From RUG11247 sp045649485 (GTDB lineage Bacteria; Bacillota; Clostridia; Christensenellales; Aristaeellaceae), in contig JAZRPZ010000088.1 in the NCBI GenBank assembly GCA_045649485.1, forward strand, positions 35,656-99,655: a stretch of DNA of 64,000 bases, in the 5' to 3' direction. The position numbers and the translations under genes were made by a program. Below, in pieces: positions 7,497 through 14,820 of this stretch; the first letter of the stretch is position 1; every line of letters starts with the position of its first letter. The notes under the pieces were generated by a model. The model made no database searches. It was not told the origin of the DNA and saw only the letters and a program-made list of their open reading frames with translations.

Positions 7497-8267
7497 CTAT
7501 GCTGTTCTGCCCGTAAGCAGCTTTTCGGCTATGCAGGATATGAATTCGCTGTTGGAAGGCCTGTCCTGCTTTTCAAAAAGCCTGTGCCCGTACATCCGGT
7601 TTACGGTATCGAGCCTGCCGCGATTCCACGCCACTTCTATGGCATGGCGCATGGCACGTTCAACTTTGCTGGGCGTAGCGCCGAATCTCTTTGCCACGCC
7701 GGGGTACAGTTCCTTTGTGATGCGCCCTGTAAGCGAACGGTCTGACAGGACCATCAGCACGGCTTCTCTCAGATACTGATAGCCCTTTATGTTGGCGGGG
7801 ATGCCAAGGGTGAGGAACAGATTGGTCAGCTGTTCATCGGCAGCGCTGCTGCTCTCGTTAAGGGCATGGCCGTCCTGAATCACTGTTTCGCCGGCGGAAC
7901 TTATGTCGCGTATCCTGTCGCACAGCAGCTGTATGTCGAACGGCTTTACCATGTAATATGCCGCGCCCAGTTTCAGCGCCCGCAGTATGAAGTCATCGCG
8001 GGAGAGTGAGGTCAGTACCAGCACCTTCGGGCGGCAGCTTTCATCCATCTGCGCGAGTTGTTCAAGCACCATGAATCCATCGCAGCGGGGAAGTATGAGG
8101 TCCATTACCAGTATATCGGGCTGATGTTCTGCGACAGCGCAGAGAACCTTTGCTCCATCGTCGGTACGGGCGGTTATCTCCATATCGGGCATGCGGCCGA
8201 GTTTTTCGCCAAGCAGTTCAAGCAGCGTCTGACTGCCGTCTGCCAGCAGCAGTTTTATCCTGTCCAT
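7497..8267 (-). CDS. spo0A: Spo0A-like sporulation response regulator
   Basis: A 257-residue two-domain response regulator. The receiver domain (1-120) has the phospho-acceptor D56 (VMDLILP), T86 (LTSL) and K108 (VKPF). The C-terminal DNA-binding domain (about 145-257) carries IKGYQYLREA and SKVERAMRHAIEVAWNRG, which are diagnostic of Spo0A, the master regulator of sporulation entry. ATG 8267 is preceded by GGAGGAC. Odd feature: the acidic pocket, DD in Bacillus Spo0A (residues 10-11), is D10-G11 here, so Mg2+ binding and phosphorylation may be altered. Its usual neighbour spoIVB is not adjacent. It ends against a bidirectional terminator. Confidence 0.92.
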   Translation of the reverse strand: MDRIKLLLADGSQTLLELLGEKLGRMPDMEITARTDDGAKVLCAVAEHQPDILVMDLILPRCDGFMVLEQLAQMDESCRPKVLVLTSLSRDDFILRALKLGAAYYMVKPFDIQLLCDRIRDISSAGETVIQDGHALNESSSAADEQLTNLFLTLGIPANIKGYQYLREAVLMVLSDRSLTGRITKELYPGVAKRFGATPSKVERAMRHAIEVAWNRGRLDTVNRMYGHRLFEKQDRPSNSEFISCIAEKLLTGRTA

Positions 8268-8405
8268 TAGCAGTCCTCCGTTCAATGATGTGTACACAGA
8301 TATGTATATGCGGTCTGACAGCGGATATGCGCGTGCAAGGAATGTTTTTCGCCCTGTTTCGCGAAGAATCTGTACTTAATATTCGGCATTTGGCTCCGTT
8401 CACGC

Positions 8406-8434
8406 TTGTTATGCGGCGCTGTGTGTGGTATACT
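8406..8434 (+). promoter_or_regulatory. Promoter for the first Gfo/Idh/MocA gene
   Basis: TTGTTA (8406-8411), 17-base spacer, TATACT (8429-8434), about 38 bases before the ATG at 8472. Confidence 0.55.
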
Positions 8435-8471
8435 GTGCCCAACGAACAAAAACCGAAAGGTGGTCATTTTA

Positions 8472-9668
8472 ATGGGTAAAATAAAGGTCGGCGTCGTCGG
8501 TTGCGGCGGACGCGGCAGCGGACTCATGGCTGATTGCTTTGTATACATAAAGGATATGGAAGTTGTTGCTGTATGCGATAATTTCGAAGACCGTGCCGAA
8601 AAGACTGCGGCAATGCTCCGCGAAAAGACCGAATACAAGCCCAAGGCATTTACTGAATTCGAAGATATGCTGGCATGTCCCGAAGTGGAAGTTGTTATCG
8701 TAACCTCTCCCTGGGAGACCCATATTCCCTTTGCCATCCGCGCAATGGAATGCGGCAAGCCCGTAGGTATCGAAGTCGGCGGTGCTACCAGCCTGCAGGA
8801 ATGCTGGGATCTGGTGCGTACCTGGGAAAAGACCCGTGTGCCTTTCATGTTTATGGAAAACTGCTGCTTCGGCCGTACCGAGCTGATGGTCACCAACATG
8901 GTCCGTCAGGGTCTGTTCGGCGAGATAGTGCATGCCACCGGCGCATATGCACATGATCTGCGCGACGAGATCGCCGGCGGCGACGTAAACCATCATTACC
9001 GCCTGCGTCACTACCGCAACCGCTGCGGCGAAAACTATCCTACCCATGAACTGGGCCCCATTGCCAAGATACTGAATATCAATTCCGGCAACCGCATGAT
9101 CAGCCTGACCTCTACCGCATCCAAGGCTGCGGGTATGAACGCATTCGGCACCCCCGGCAAGTTCAATCAGGGCGATGTTGTGAATACGCTCATCAAGTGC
9201 GCAGGCGGTGAGAGCATCCTGCTGACCCTTGATACCACTCTGCCCCGTTATTACTCCCGTGATTTTTCCATCCGCGGCGTAAAGGGCATGTATGAGGAAC
9301 GTACCAATTCCGTATTCCTTGACGGTGTACATAAGGATCACTGGAACTGGAAGCCCGAATGGAACAATGTGGAGAAGTATCAGGAGCAGTATGAGCATCC
9401 CATCTGGCACAAGTTCCTGCATGACGGCGTAAGCGGCGGTCATGGCGGAATGGACGGTCTGGTATTCGGCGCATTCATCGAGTGCCTCGTAAAGGGCTGG
9501 GAGATGCCCATCGACGTATACGACGCAGCCGCATGGATGGCCATCACTCCTCTTTCCGAAAAGTCCATCGCACTGGGCTCTGCACCTGTGGAAATTCCCG
9601 ATTTTACTTCCGGAAACTGGATGTATATGCGTGATTCTATCAAGGAATATTCCGACAGGCACTGCTGA
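8472..9668 (+). CDS. Gfo/Idh/MocA family NAD(P)-dependent oxidoreductase
   Basis: A 398-residue protein with an N-terminal Rossmann fold (IKVGVVGCGGRGSGLM, residues 3-18) and a C-terminal alpha/beta substrate domain. The family oxidises or reduces sugars, inositols and glycosides at a secondary alcohol. The MEN-CCFGR stretch near residue 135 and the YPTHELGPI stretch near 192 (conserved H) form the usual active-site region; the expected EKP lysine motif reads GKPVGIEVGG here. No signal peptide, so cytoplasmic. ATG 8472 follows GAAAGGTGG. It has its own promoter and terminator, so it is monocistronic. Substrate unknown. Confidence 0.9.
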   Translation: MGKIKVGVVGCGGRGSGLMADCFVYIKDMEVVAVCDNFEDRAEKTAAMLREKTEYKPKAFTEFEDMLACPEVEVVIVTSPWETHIPFAIRAMECGKPVGIEVGGATSLQECWDLVRTWEKTRVPFMFMENCCFGRTELMVTNMVRQGLFGEIVHATGAYAHDLRDEIAGGDVNHHYRLRHYRNRCGENYPTHELGPIAKILNINSGNRMISLTSTASKAAGMNAFGTPGKFNQGDVVNTLIKCAGGESILLTLDTTLPRYYSRDFSIRGVKGMYEERTNSVFLDGVHKDHWNWKPEWNNVEKYQEQYEHPIWHKFLHDGVSGGHGGMDGLVFGAFIECLVKGWEMPIDVYDAAAWMAITPLSEKSIALGSAPVEIPDFTSGNWMYMRDSIKEYSDRHC

Positions 9669-9678
9669 TAATGAACAG

Positions 9679-9709
9679 AAACCGCCGCACCGCGTGTGCA
9701 GCGGTTTTT
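9679..9709 (+). terminator. Intrinsic terminator after the Gfo/Idh/MocA gene
   Basis: AAACCGCCGCAC pairs with GTGCAGCGGTTT across a 5-base loop and runs into TTTTT. Confidence 0.8.
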
Positions 9710-9795
9710 GTATTCCAATACGAATGTATAAATACAGAGTTTTGCATAAATATACGGGAAAACATATTTATTTATGTAAAATCTAATGTTTTCTA

Positions 9796-9824
9796 TTGCA
9801 TTTTCGATGAATAGAGCGTATAAT
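9796..9824 (+). promoter_or_regulatory. Promoter for the amino acid ABC transporter operon
   Basis: TTGCAT (9796-9801), 17-base spacer, TATAAT (9819-9824). The binding-protein ATG at 9858 follows with CTGGAGGTC. The 9669-9857 gap otherwise holds only the terminator and an AT-rich stretch. Confidence 0.6.
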
Positions 9825-9857
9825 AGGCCCATACTAATTTTTCTGGAGGTCACTACA

Positions 9858-10634
9858 ATGAAAAAGATTATTTCCCTTATCCTCGTTATGATGTTTGCCG
9901 TAGTCGGTATGGCAATGGCAGAAGACAAGCCCGTTCTGGTAATGGGCACCAACGCTGAGTTCCCCCCCTACGAGTACTATGAGGGCACCGAGATCATCGG
10001 TATCGACGTTGAAATCGCACAGACCATCTGCGATCGCCTGGGCTACACTCTGGTTATTGATGACATGGCTTTCGACGCAGTTATCCCCGCTGTTCAGTCC
10101 GGCAAGGCTGACTTCGGTATGTCCGGTATGACCATCACCGAGGACCGTCAGCAGTTCGTTAACTTCTCCGATCCCTACACCACCGCAGTTCAGGTAGTTA
10201 TCGTTTCCGAAGATTCCGATATCACCTGCGTTGACGATCTGTTCAACGGCGGCTACAGCATCGGCGTTCAGCTGGCCACCACCGGTGACCTGTACGCCAC
10301 CTGGGACCTGGAAGACACCGGTCTGTGCACCGTTGAGCGCTTCAACAAGGGCGCAGACGCTGTTGAAGCTCTGAAGGCCGGCAAGATCGACTGCGTTATC
10401 ATCGACAACGAGCCCGCAAAGGCATTCGTAAATGCTAACGAAGGTCTGATCATTCTGGACACCGAGTACGCTCTGGAAGAGTATGCAATCGTTTTCTCCT
10501 TCGAGAACGAAGACCTGATGGACGACTTCAATGCTGAGCTGGCTACCATGAAGGAAGACGGCACTCTGGATGCCATCAATGAAAAGTATCTTGGCAATTC
10601 CGAGGAGACCACTGAGGAGACCACCGAGGAATAA
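9858..10634 (+). CDS. Amino acid ABC transporter, stand-alone solute-binding protein (SBP_bac_3)
   Basis: A 258-residue exported protein. Residues 1-22 are a signal peptide (MKKIISLILVMMFAVVGMAMA) with a signal-peptidase-I-type end; there is no lipobox cysteine, which is unusual for a binding protein of a Gram-positive-type cell. The mature part is a periplasmic-binding-protein type 2 domain: NAEFPPYEYYEG (ligand contact) and GIDVEIAQTI, then DFGMSGMTIT, typical of polar amino acid binders. The tail is a Thr/Glu repeat (EETTEETTEE). It is the first and probably most abundant product of a three-gene operon; a hairpin separates it from the permease fusion. Strong codon bias (GGC, CTG, GTT) suggests high expression. 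Confidence 0.92.
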   Translation: MKKIISLILVMMFAVVGMAMAEDKPVLVMGTNAEFPPYEYYEGTEIIGIDVEIAQTICDRLGYTLVIDDMAFDAVIPAVQSGKADFGMSGMTITEDRQQFVNFSDPYTTAVQVVIVSEDSDITCVDDLFNGGYSIGVQLATTGDLYATWDLEDTGLCTVERFNKGADAVEALKAGKIDCVIIDNEPAKAFVNANEGLIILDTEYALEEYAIVFSFENEDLMDDFNAELATMKEDGTLDAINEKYLGNSEETTEETTEE

Positions 10635-10657
10635 TCCTCACTTAGTCTAATACCTAT

Positions 10658-10686
10658 GGGTTGCGCCGCGAATAGCAGCGCAACCC
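10658..10686 (+). promoter_or_regulatory. Intercistronic hairpin between binding protein and permease
   Basis: GGGTTGCGC (10658-10666) pairs perfectly with GCGCAACCC (10678-10686) over an 11-base loop. No T-run follows, so it is more likely an mRNA-stabilising or partial attenuation element that keeps the binding protein in excess over the permease. Confidence 0.6.
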
Positions 10687-10718
10687 GATTATTGTGTAAG
10701 GATGCTGTGATTTTTGAT

Positions 10719-12179
10719 ATGAAGAAGCTTATCGCATGTATAATGCTGGTGCTGTGCATCGCTGCAGTGCCCGTAATGGCTGAGGAAACGCTGGATGTAG
10801 GTATCGTTGCCGGCGCTCCCTTCTGCTATATAACTGACGAAGCGCCCGCCGGTATCGATGTTGAACTGGCAAACGCAATGGGCGAATACATGGGACGCGA
10901 TGTCGTTTTCCATGTGATCGACGAAGATGCTGCTGTTGCTGCACTTGAAAATGGCGAGATCGACATCGCATTTGGCGGTCTTACCGCTGATGAAGCCCCC
11001 GAAGGCATGTTCGTCAGCGAGGATTATGCATCCAACACTCAGATAGTGATCGTGCATGAAGAATCCGGCATTGCTACTATCGAAGATGCGCTGAGCGGCG
11101 AATATACCGTAGCCGTAAAGACCGGTACCGCTGCCGACGAGCTGCTCACCGGCGTTGTTGCCGAGGACAAGCTGATCCGTTATGAGAACGGCGCAGATGC
11201 TACCGCCGATGTTGTTGACGGAGACGTTGACTGCTTCATGATCGATTCCAAGCCCGGCAAGAGCTATGTAGTGCGCAATATCGGCGTTGCAGCGCTTGAT
11301 GGATCCTATATCGATGAGGATTATGTATTCTTTGCATACGATGAAGAGACCTTCAATGCAGCTGCCGAAGCGCTGGCATATGTTGACGGCGAGAAGATCC
11401 TGCGTACCATCGTAAACACCAATATCCCCACTGAAGAACCCAGCTGGTGGAATGGCTTCAAGGCTGAGTTCCGTCTGAACTTCATAGAGGATAACCGCTG
11501 GCACTTCCTGACCGACGGTCTGCTGAATACTCTGAAGATCACTCTTGTAGCGCTGCTTATCGGTATCTTCCTGGGCGTACTGGTTGCTCTTGTGCGTACC
11601 ACTCACGACAAGAATATTGCGACCATGCGCAACGGATTCGGACGTTTCGTGCTGAAGATCCTGAACAGCATCTGCCAGATTTATCTGACTGTCATCCGCG
11701 GCACTCCCGCAGTTGTTCAGCTGATGATCATGTATTACATCGTGTTCGCATCCTCCCGTAACGGCGTCATGATCGCCATGATATCCTTCGGTATCAATTC
11801 CGGCGCATACGTTGCGGAGATCATCCGCGGCGGCATCATGTCCATCGACAACGGACAGACCGAGGCAGGTCGCTCTCTGGGATTCAGCTATCCCATGACC
11901 ATGCTGTACATCGTTATCCCGCAGGCGTTCAAGAATGTTCTGCCCTCTCTGGCAAACGAGTTCATCGTTCTGCTGAAGGAGACCTCTGTTGCCGGCTATG
12001 TAGCCGTTGAGGAACTCACCAAGGGCGGCGACATCATCCGCGGCACCACTTATTCTCCCTTTATGCCGCTTATCGCAGTTGCACTTATCGCAGTTGCACT
12101 TATCTATCTTGTAATGGTAATGTTCTTTACCTGGCTTGTTGGCATTCTTGAAAGGAGGCTGAGGAACAGTGAGCACTGA
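10719..12179 (+). CDS. Amino acid ABC transporter, fused solute-binding protein and permease
   Basis: A 486-residue fusion. A signal peptide or anchor (1-20, ending VMA) leads into an SBP_bac_3 domain (about 24-235; GAPFCYITDEAPAGIDVELA). A linker (NIPTEEPSWWNGF) joins it to a HisM/GlnP-type permease (about 255-486) with the TDGLLNTLKIT start, RGTPAVVQL, and the EAGRSLGFSYPMTM ... IPQAF EAA loop that contacts the ATPase. Start chosen at ATG 10719; a GTG at 10707, closer to AAGGATG, is an alternative. Its last 11 bases overlap the ATPase gene. The transporter therefore has two binding proteins, one free and one tethered. Confidence 0.92.
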   Translation: MKKLIACIMLVLCIAAVPVMAEETLDVGIVAGAPFCYITDEAPAGIDVELANAMGEYMGRDVVFHVIDEDAAVAALENGEIDIAFGGLTADEAPEGMFVSEDYASNTQIVIVHEESGIATIEDALSGEYTVAVKTGTAADELLTGVVAEDKLIRYENGADATADVVDGDVDCFMIDSKPGKSYVVRNIGVAALDGSYIDEDYVFFAYDEETFNAAAEALAYVDGEKILRTIVNTNIPTEEPSWWNGFKAEFRLNFIEDNRWHFLTDGLLNTLKITLVALLIGIFLGVLVALVRTTHDKNIATMRNGFGRFVLKILNSICQIYLTVIRGTPAVVQLMIMYYIVFASSRNGVMIAMISFGINSGAYVAEIIRGGIMSIDNGQTEAGRSLGFSYPMTMLYIVIPQAFKNVLPSLANEFIVLLKETSVAGYVAVEELTKGGDIIRGTTYSPFMPLIAVALIAVALIYLVMVMFFTWLVGILERRLRNSEH

Positions 12180-12912
12180 TACCCTTATCAGCGTAAAAGG
12201 TCTCTCCAAGCACTTCGGCGGCGGAAAGATCGCGGCGCTTGATTCCGTCAGCACCGATATCAAAAAGGGCGAGGTAGTCGTTGTTATCGGTCCTTCCGGC
12301 AGCGGTAAGTCCACCTTTCTGCGCTGCCTGAATCTGCTTGAGATGCCCACCGGCGGTCAGATCGTTTTTGAGGGCGTTGACATTGCAGACCCCAAGGTAA
12401 ATATCAATATCCATCGTCAGAAGATGGGCATGGTTTTCCAGCACTTCAATCTGTTCCCCCATATGACCATCCTGCGCAACATGACCATCGCGCCCATGAA
12501 GCTGCTCAAGCGCAGCAAGGCCGAGGCCGAAGCAAAGGCTATGGCACTGCTGGAACGTGTAGGTCTGGCTGACCGTGCAAAGGCTTATCCCAGCCAGCTT
12601 TCCGGCGGTCAGAAGCAGCGTATCGCCATCGTGCGCGCGCTGTGCATGGAGCCCGATGTGATGCTCTTTGACGAGCCCACCTCCGCGCTTGACCCCGAGA
12701 TGGTAGGCGAAGTTCTGGATGTTATGAAGTCCCTTGCCAAGGAAGGCATGACCATGGTCGTCGTTACCCACGAAATGGGCTTTGCCCGTGAGGTCGGCAG
12801 CCGCGTCATCTTCATGGACAACGGTCGTATCATCGAGGACGGCACTCCCGATCAGATCTTCGACAATCCTCAGAACGAGCGTACCCAGTCCTTCCTCCGC
12901 AAGATCCTCTAA
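12169..12912 (+). CDS. Amino acid ABC transporter ATP-binding protein (GlnQ type)
   Basis: A 247-residue ATPase that drives the upstream permease. Walker A is GPSGSGKST (residues 44-52), Q-loop QHFNLFPH, signature LSGGQKQR, Walker B VMLFDEPTSALD, and H-loop VTHEMGF, all characteristic of polar amino acid importers. The start is GTG 12169 with AAAGGAGG upstream, overlapping the permease stop; translation is probably coupled. It ends the operon, with a strong terminator 40 bases later. Confidence 0.96.
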   Translation: MSTDTLISVKGLSKHFGGGKIAALDSVSTDIKKGEVVVVIGPSGSGKSTFLRCLNLLEMPTGGQIVFEGVDIADPKVNINIHRQKMGMVFQHFNLFPHMTILRNMTIAPMKLLKRSKAEAEAKAMALLERVGLADRAKAYPSQLSGGQKQRIAIVRALCMEPDVMLFDEPTSALDPEMVGEVLDVMKSLAKEGMTMVVVTHEMGFAREVGSRVIFMDNGRIIEDGTPDQIFDNPQNERTQSFLRKIL

Positions 12913-12951
12913 GCAGGCATCCTGCAGCGGACTGCACCGCGCGTTGTTACC

Positions 12952-12993
12952 GTACCCGTCTCCCGTATGCAATGGGGGACGGGTACTTTTTTT
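12952..12993 (+). terminator. Terminator of the ABC transporter operon
   Basis: GTACCCGTCTCCC pairs with GGGGGACGGGTAC and is followed by TTTTTTT. Confidence 0.88.
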
Positions 12994-13079
12994 GTTTTGC
13001 CATTGGCGGGCCGGTTGATGTGTTATGAACGGATTTATATCGGGAAGGGCTTTTTATTTATGAAATAGGGTATGGTGGC

Positions 13080-13108
13080 TTGTTTCCGGATGTGAATTAT
13101 TGTATAAT
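13080..13108 (+). promoter_or_regulatory. Promoter for the second Gfo/Idh/MocA gene
   Basis: TTGTTT (13080-13085), 17-base spacer, TATAAT (13103-13108); ATG at 13149. The 12913-13148 gap otherwise holds only the terminator. Confidence 0.55.
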
Positions 13109-13148
13109 TGGTTTAACAGAATTTATGCATTAAGGAGAGTGTTTCCAA

Positions 13149-14195
13149 ATGATTAATGTTGGCGTACTCGGTTTTGCACATGGTCACGTAATGTCCTATG
13201 GCCAGAATTGGCTCGATCATCCCGAACTCGGCGTAAAGATCACTGCCGGTTGGGATCATGATGCAGAGCGCTGCAAGAACAGCTGCGAAAAGCTGGGCGC
13301 AACCGCTTATGCAACCGCAGAAGAACTGCTGGCTGCCGATATCCAGGCTGTTGTTATCTCCTGCGAGACCAAGTATCATCCCGATTTCGTAGAGATGGCT
13401 GCCAAGGCCGGCAAGGACATCATCTGCTACAAGCCCATGGCACTGACCATGAAGGACGCAGACCGCATCGTTGACGCAGTCAACAAGTACGGCGTTCGTT
13501 TCACTATGGGCTGGCAGATGCGCTGCGATCCCCAGAACATCAAGATGAAGGAACTCATCGAATCCGGCGATCTGGGCACTATCACCATGTATCGTCGTCG
13601 TCATGCTCTGGGCACTCACGAGTGGGGCAACTTCGAGACCACCTGGCATGCAAATCCCGAGCTGAACCGTGATATCTTTGCCGATGACTCTTCTCATCCC
13701 ATCAACATGATGATCTGGATCTTCGGCATGCCCGAGTCCGTAAGCTGCGAGATGTCCACCATGGTCAATCCTCTGGTTCCCAACGATACCGGCATCGCCC
13801 TGTTCAAGTACAAGGACGGCATGATCGCCGACATCTCCTGCCAGTTCACTACCGTTGCCGCTGAGATCGGCACCGAAGTATACGGCAGCAAGGGTTCCAT
13901 CCAGCAGTACTACGATGACGGCCCCTCCACCAAGCTGCCCCACGGCACCGAAGGCCTCAAGTGGTATAAGCAGGGTGACGAGAACTGGACCATCTCCGAT
14001 ATTCCCAGCCCCAAGGGCCACGGCGAGCGCATCTACGCTCAGGGCACCCAGCTGGCTGCATTCCTGAACGGCGGCGAGCCCGTATGCACTGCTGAAGAAG
14101 GCCGCGATTCTCTGCGCTGCGTTCTGGCATGCTACGTATCTGCCCGTACCGGCGAGCGCGTATCCGTTTGGGATGACCGCGTATACGATATCTGA
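13149..14195 (+). CDS. Gfo/Idh/MocA family NAD(P)-dependent oxidoreductase
   Basis: A 348-residue cytoplasmic dehydrogenase of the same superfamily as the gene at 8472 but not a close copy. The nucleotide-binding start is degenerate (VGVLGFAHGHVMSYG rather than GxGxxG), seen in some family members. YKPMALTMKDADRI holds the lysine-proline motif (usually EKP; here YKP). DDSSHPINMMIWIFG carries the conserved histidine near residue 185. ATG 13149 follows AAGGAGAGTG. It has its own promoter and terminator. Substrate unknown; a sugar or cyclitol is typical. Confidence 0.88.
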   Translation: MINVGVLGFAHGHVMSYGQNWLDHPELGVKITAGWDHDAERCKNSCEKLGATAYATAEELLAADIQAVVISCETKYHPDFVEMAAKAGKDIICYKPMALTMKDADRIVDAVNKYGVRFTMGWQMRCDPQNIKMKELIESGDLGTITMYRRRHALGTHEWGNFETTWHANPELNRDIFADDSSHPINMMIWIFGMPESVSCEMSTMVNPLVPNDTGIALFKYKDGMIADISCQFTTVAAEIGTEVYGSKGSIQQYYDDGPSTKLPHGTEGLKWYKQGDENWTISDIPSPKGHGERIYAQGTQLAAFLNGGEPVCTAEEGRDSLRCVLACYVSARTGERVSVWDDRVYDI

Positions 14196-14206
14196 TAATC
14201 TGGCTT

Positions 14207-14239
14207 AAAAAAGGAGCCGCAGTATGCGGCTCCTTTTTC
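14207..14239 (+). terminator. Terminator after the second Gfo/Idh/MocA gene
   Basis: AAAGGAGCCGC pairs with GCGGCTCCTTT around a 5-base loop, followed by TTTTTC. Confidence 0.85.
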
Positions 14240-14255
14240 TTTGGAGTGTATGTTT

Positions 14256-14774
14256 ATGGAGATCAGGACCCGCAGGCTGCTTCTGCGTCCCGTTGAGATG
14301 GGGGATGTTGCATCCACTTACGAATATGCATCAGATGCGGAGAATACCCGTTTCATGATGCATCTGCCGTCCGCAGATATCGAAGAGACTGCGCGTACCA
14401 TTGCATTCGCTGTCGCGCAATGGGCGAGCAACAGGCCGACACGGCTCGAATTTGCCATCATCGCGGAGGGAAGGCATGCAGGCGGTATAACGCTGTATTA
14501 CCGTACCGACCGTACACAGGGCGAACTTGGCTGGATAATGCGCAGCGATTGTCAGGGCAGGGGATATGTGACCGAAGCAGCCCGTGCGCTGATCGATTTT
14601 GCTGCATCGGAACTGGGTATGCGCAGAATAATCGCCTGCTGCGACAGTGAGAATATTGCTTCCATCCGGGTCGCGGAGAAGCTGGGTATGACACACTGCA
14701 GTACCGGTAAAAGAAAAAACCGTTCCTCCGGCGAAGAGGAACGGACAGAGTTCACATACGAAATATATGTCTGA
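14256..14774 (+). CDS. GNAT family N-acetyltransferase (RimJ/RimL-like)
   Basis: A 172-residue acetyl-CoA-dependent transferase. MEIRTRRLLLRPVEMGD is the classic RimJ/RimL N-terminus. GELGWIMRSDCQGRGYVTEA is the motif-A pyrophosphate loop (Q-x-x-G-x-G/A), and ASIRVAEKLGM closes the fold. I chose ATG 14256, 9 bases after GGAG; ATG 14250 would be too close to it. It starts right behind the preceding terminator, so it either has a promoter within that region or depends on read-through. The substrate (ribosomal protein, peptide or antibiotic) cannot be told. Confidence 0.88.
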   Translation: MEIRTRRLLLRPVEMGDVASTYEYASDAENTRFMMHLPSADIEETARTIAFAVAQWASNRPTRLEFAIIAEGRHAGGITLYYRTDRTQGELGWIMRSDCQGRGYVTEAARALIDFAASELGMRRIIACCDSENIASIRVAEKLGMTHCSTGKRKNRSSGEEERTEFTYEIYV

Positions 14775-14778
14775 AAAG

Positions 14779-14817
14779 CAAACCGCCTTGCGTTTATTAT
14801 ACGCAAGGCGGTATTTA
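14779..14817. terminator. Bidirectional terminator between GNAT and NlpC/P60 genes
   Basis: AACCGCCTTGCGT pairs with ACGCAAGGCGGT; A-rich and T-rich flanks suit both convergent genes. Confidence 0.82.
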
Positions 14818-14820
14818 TTG

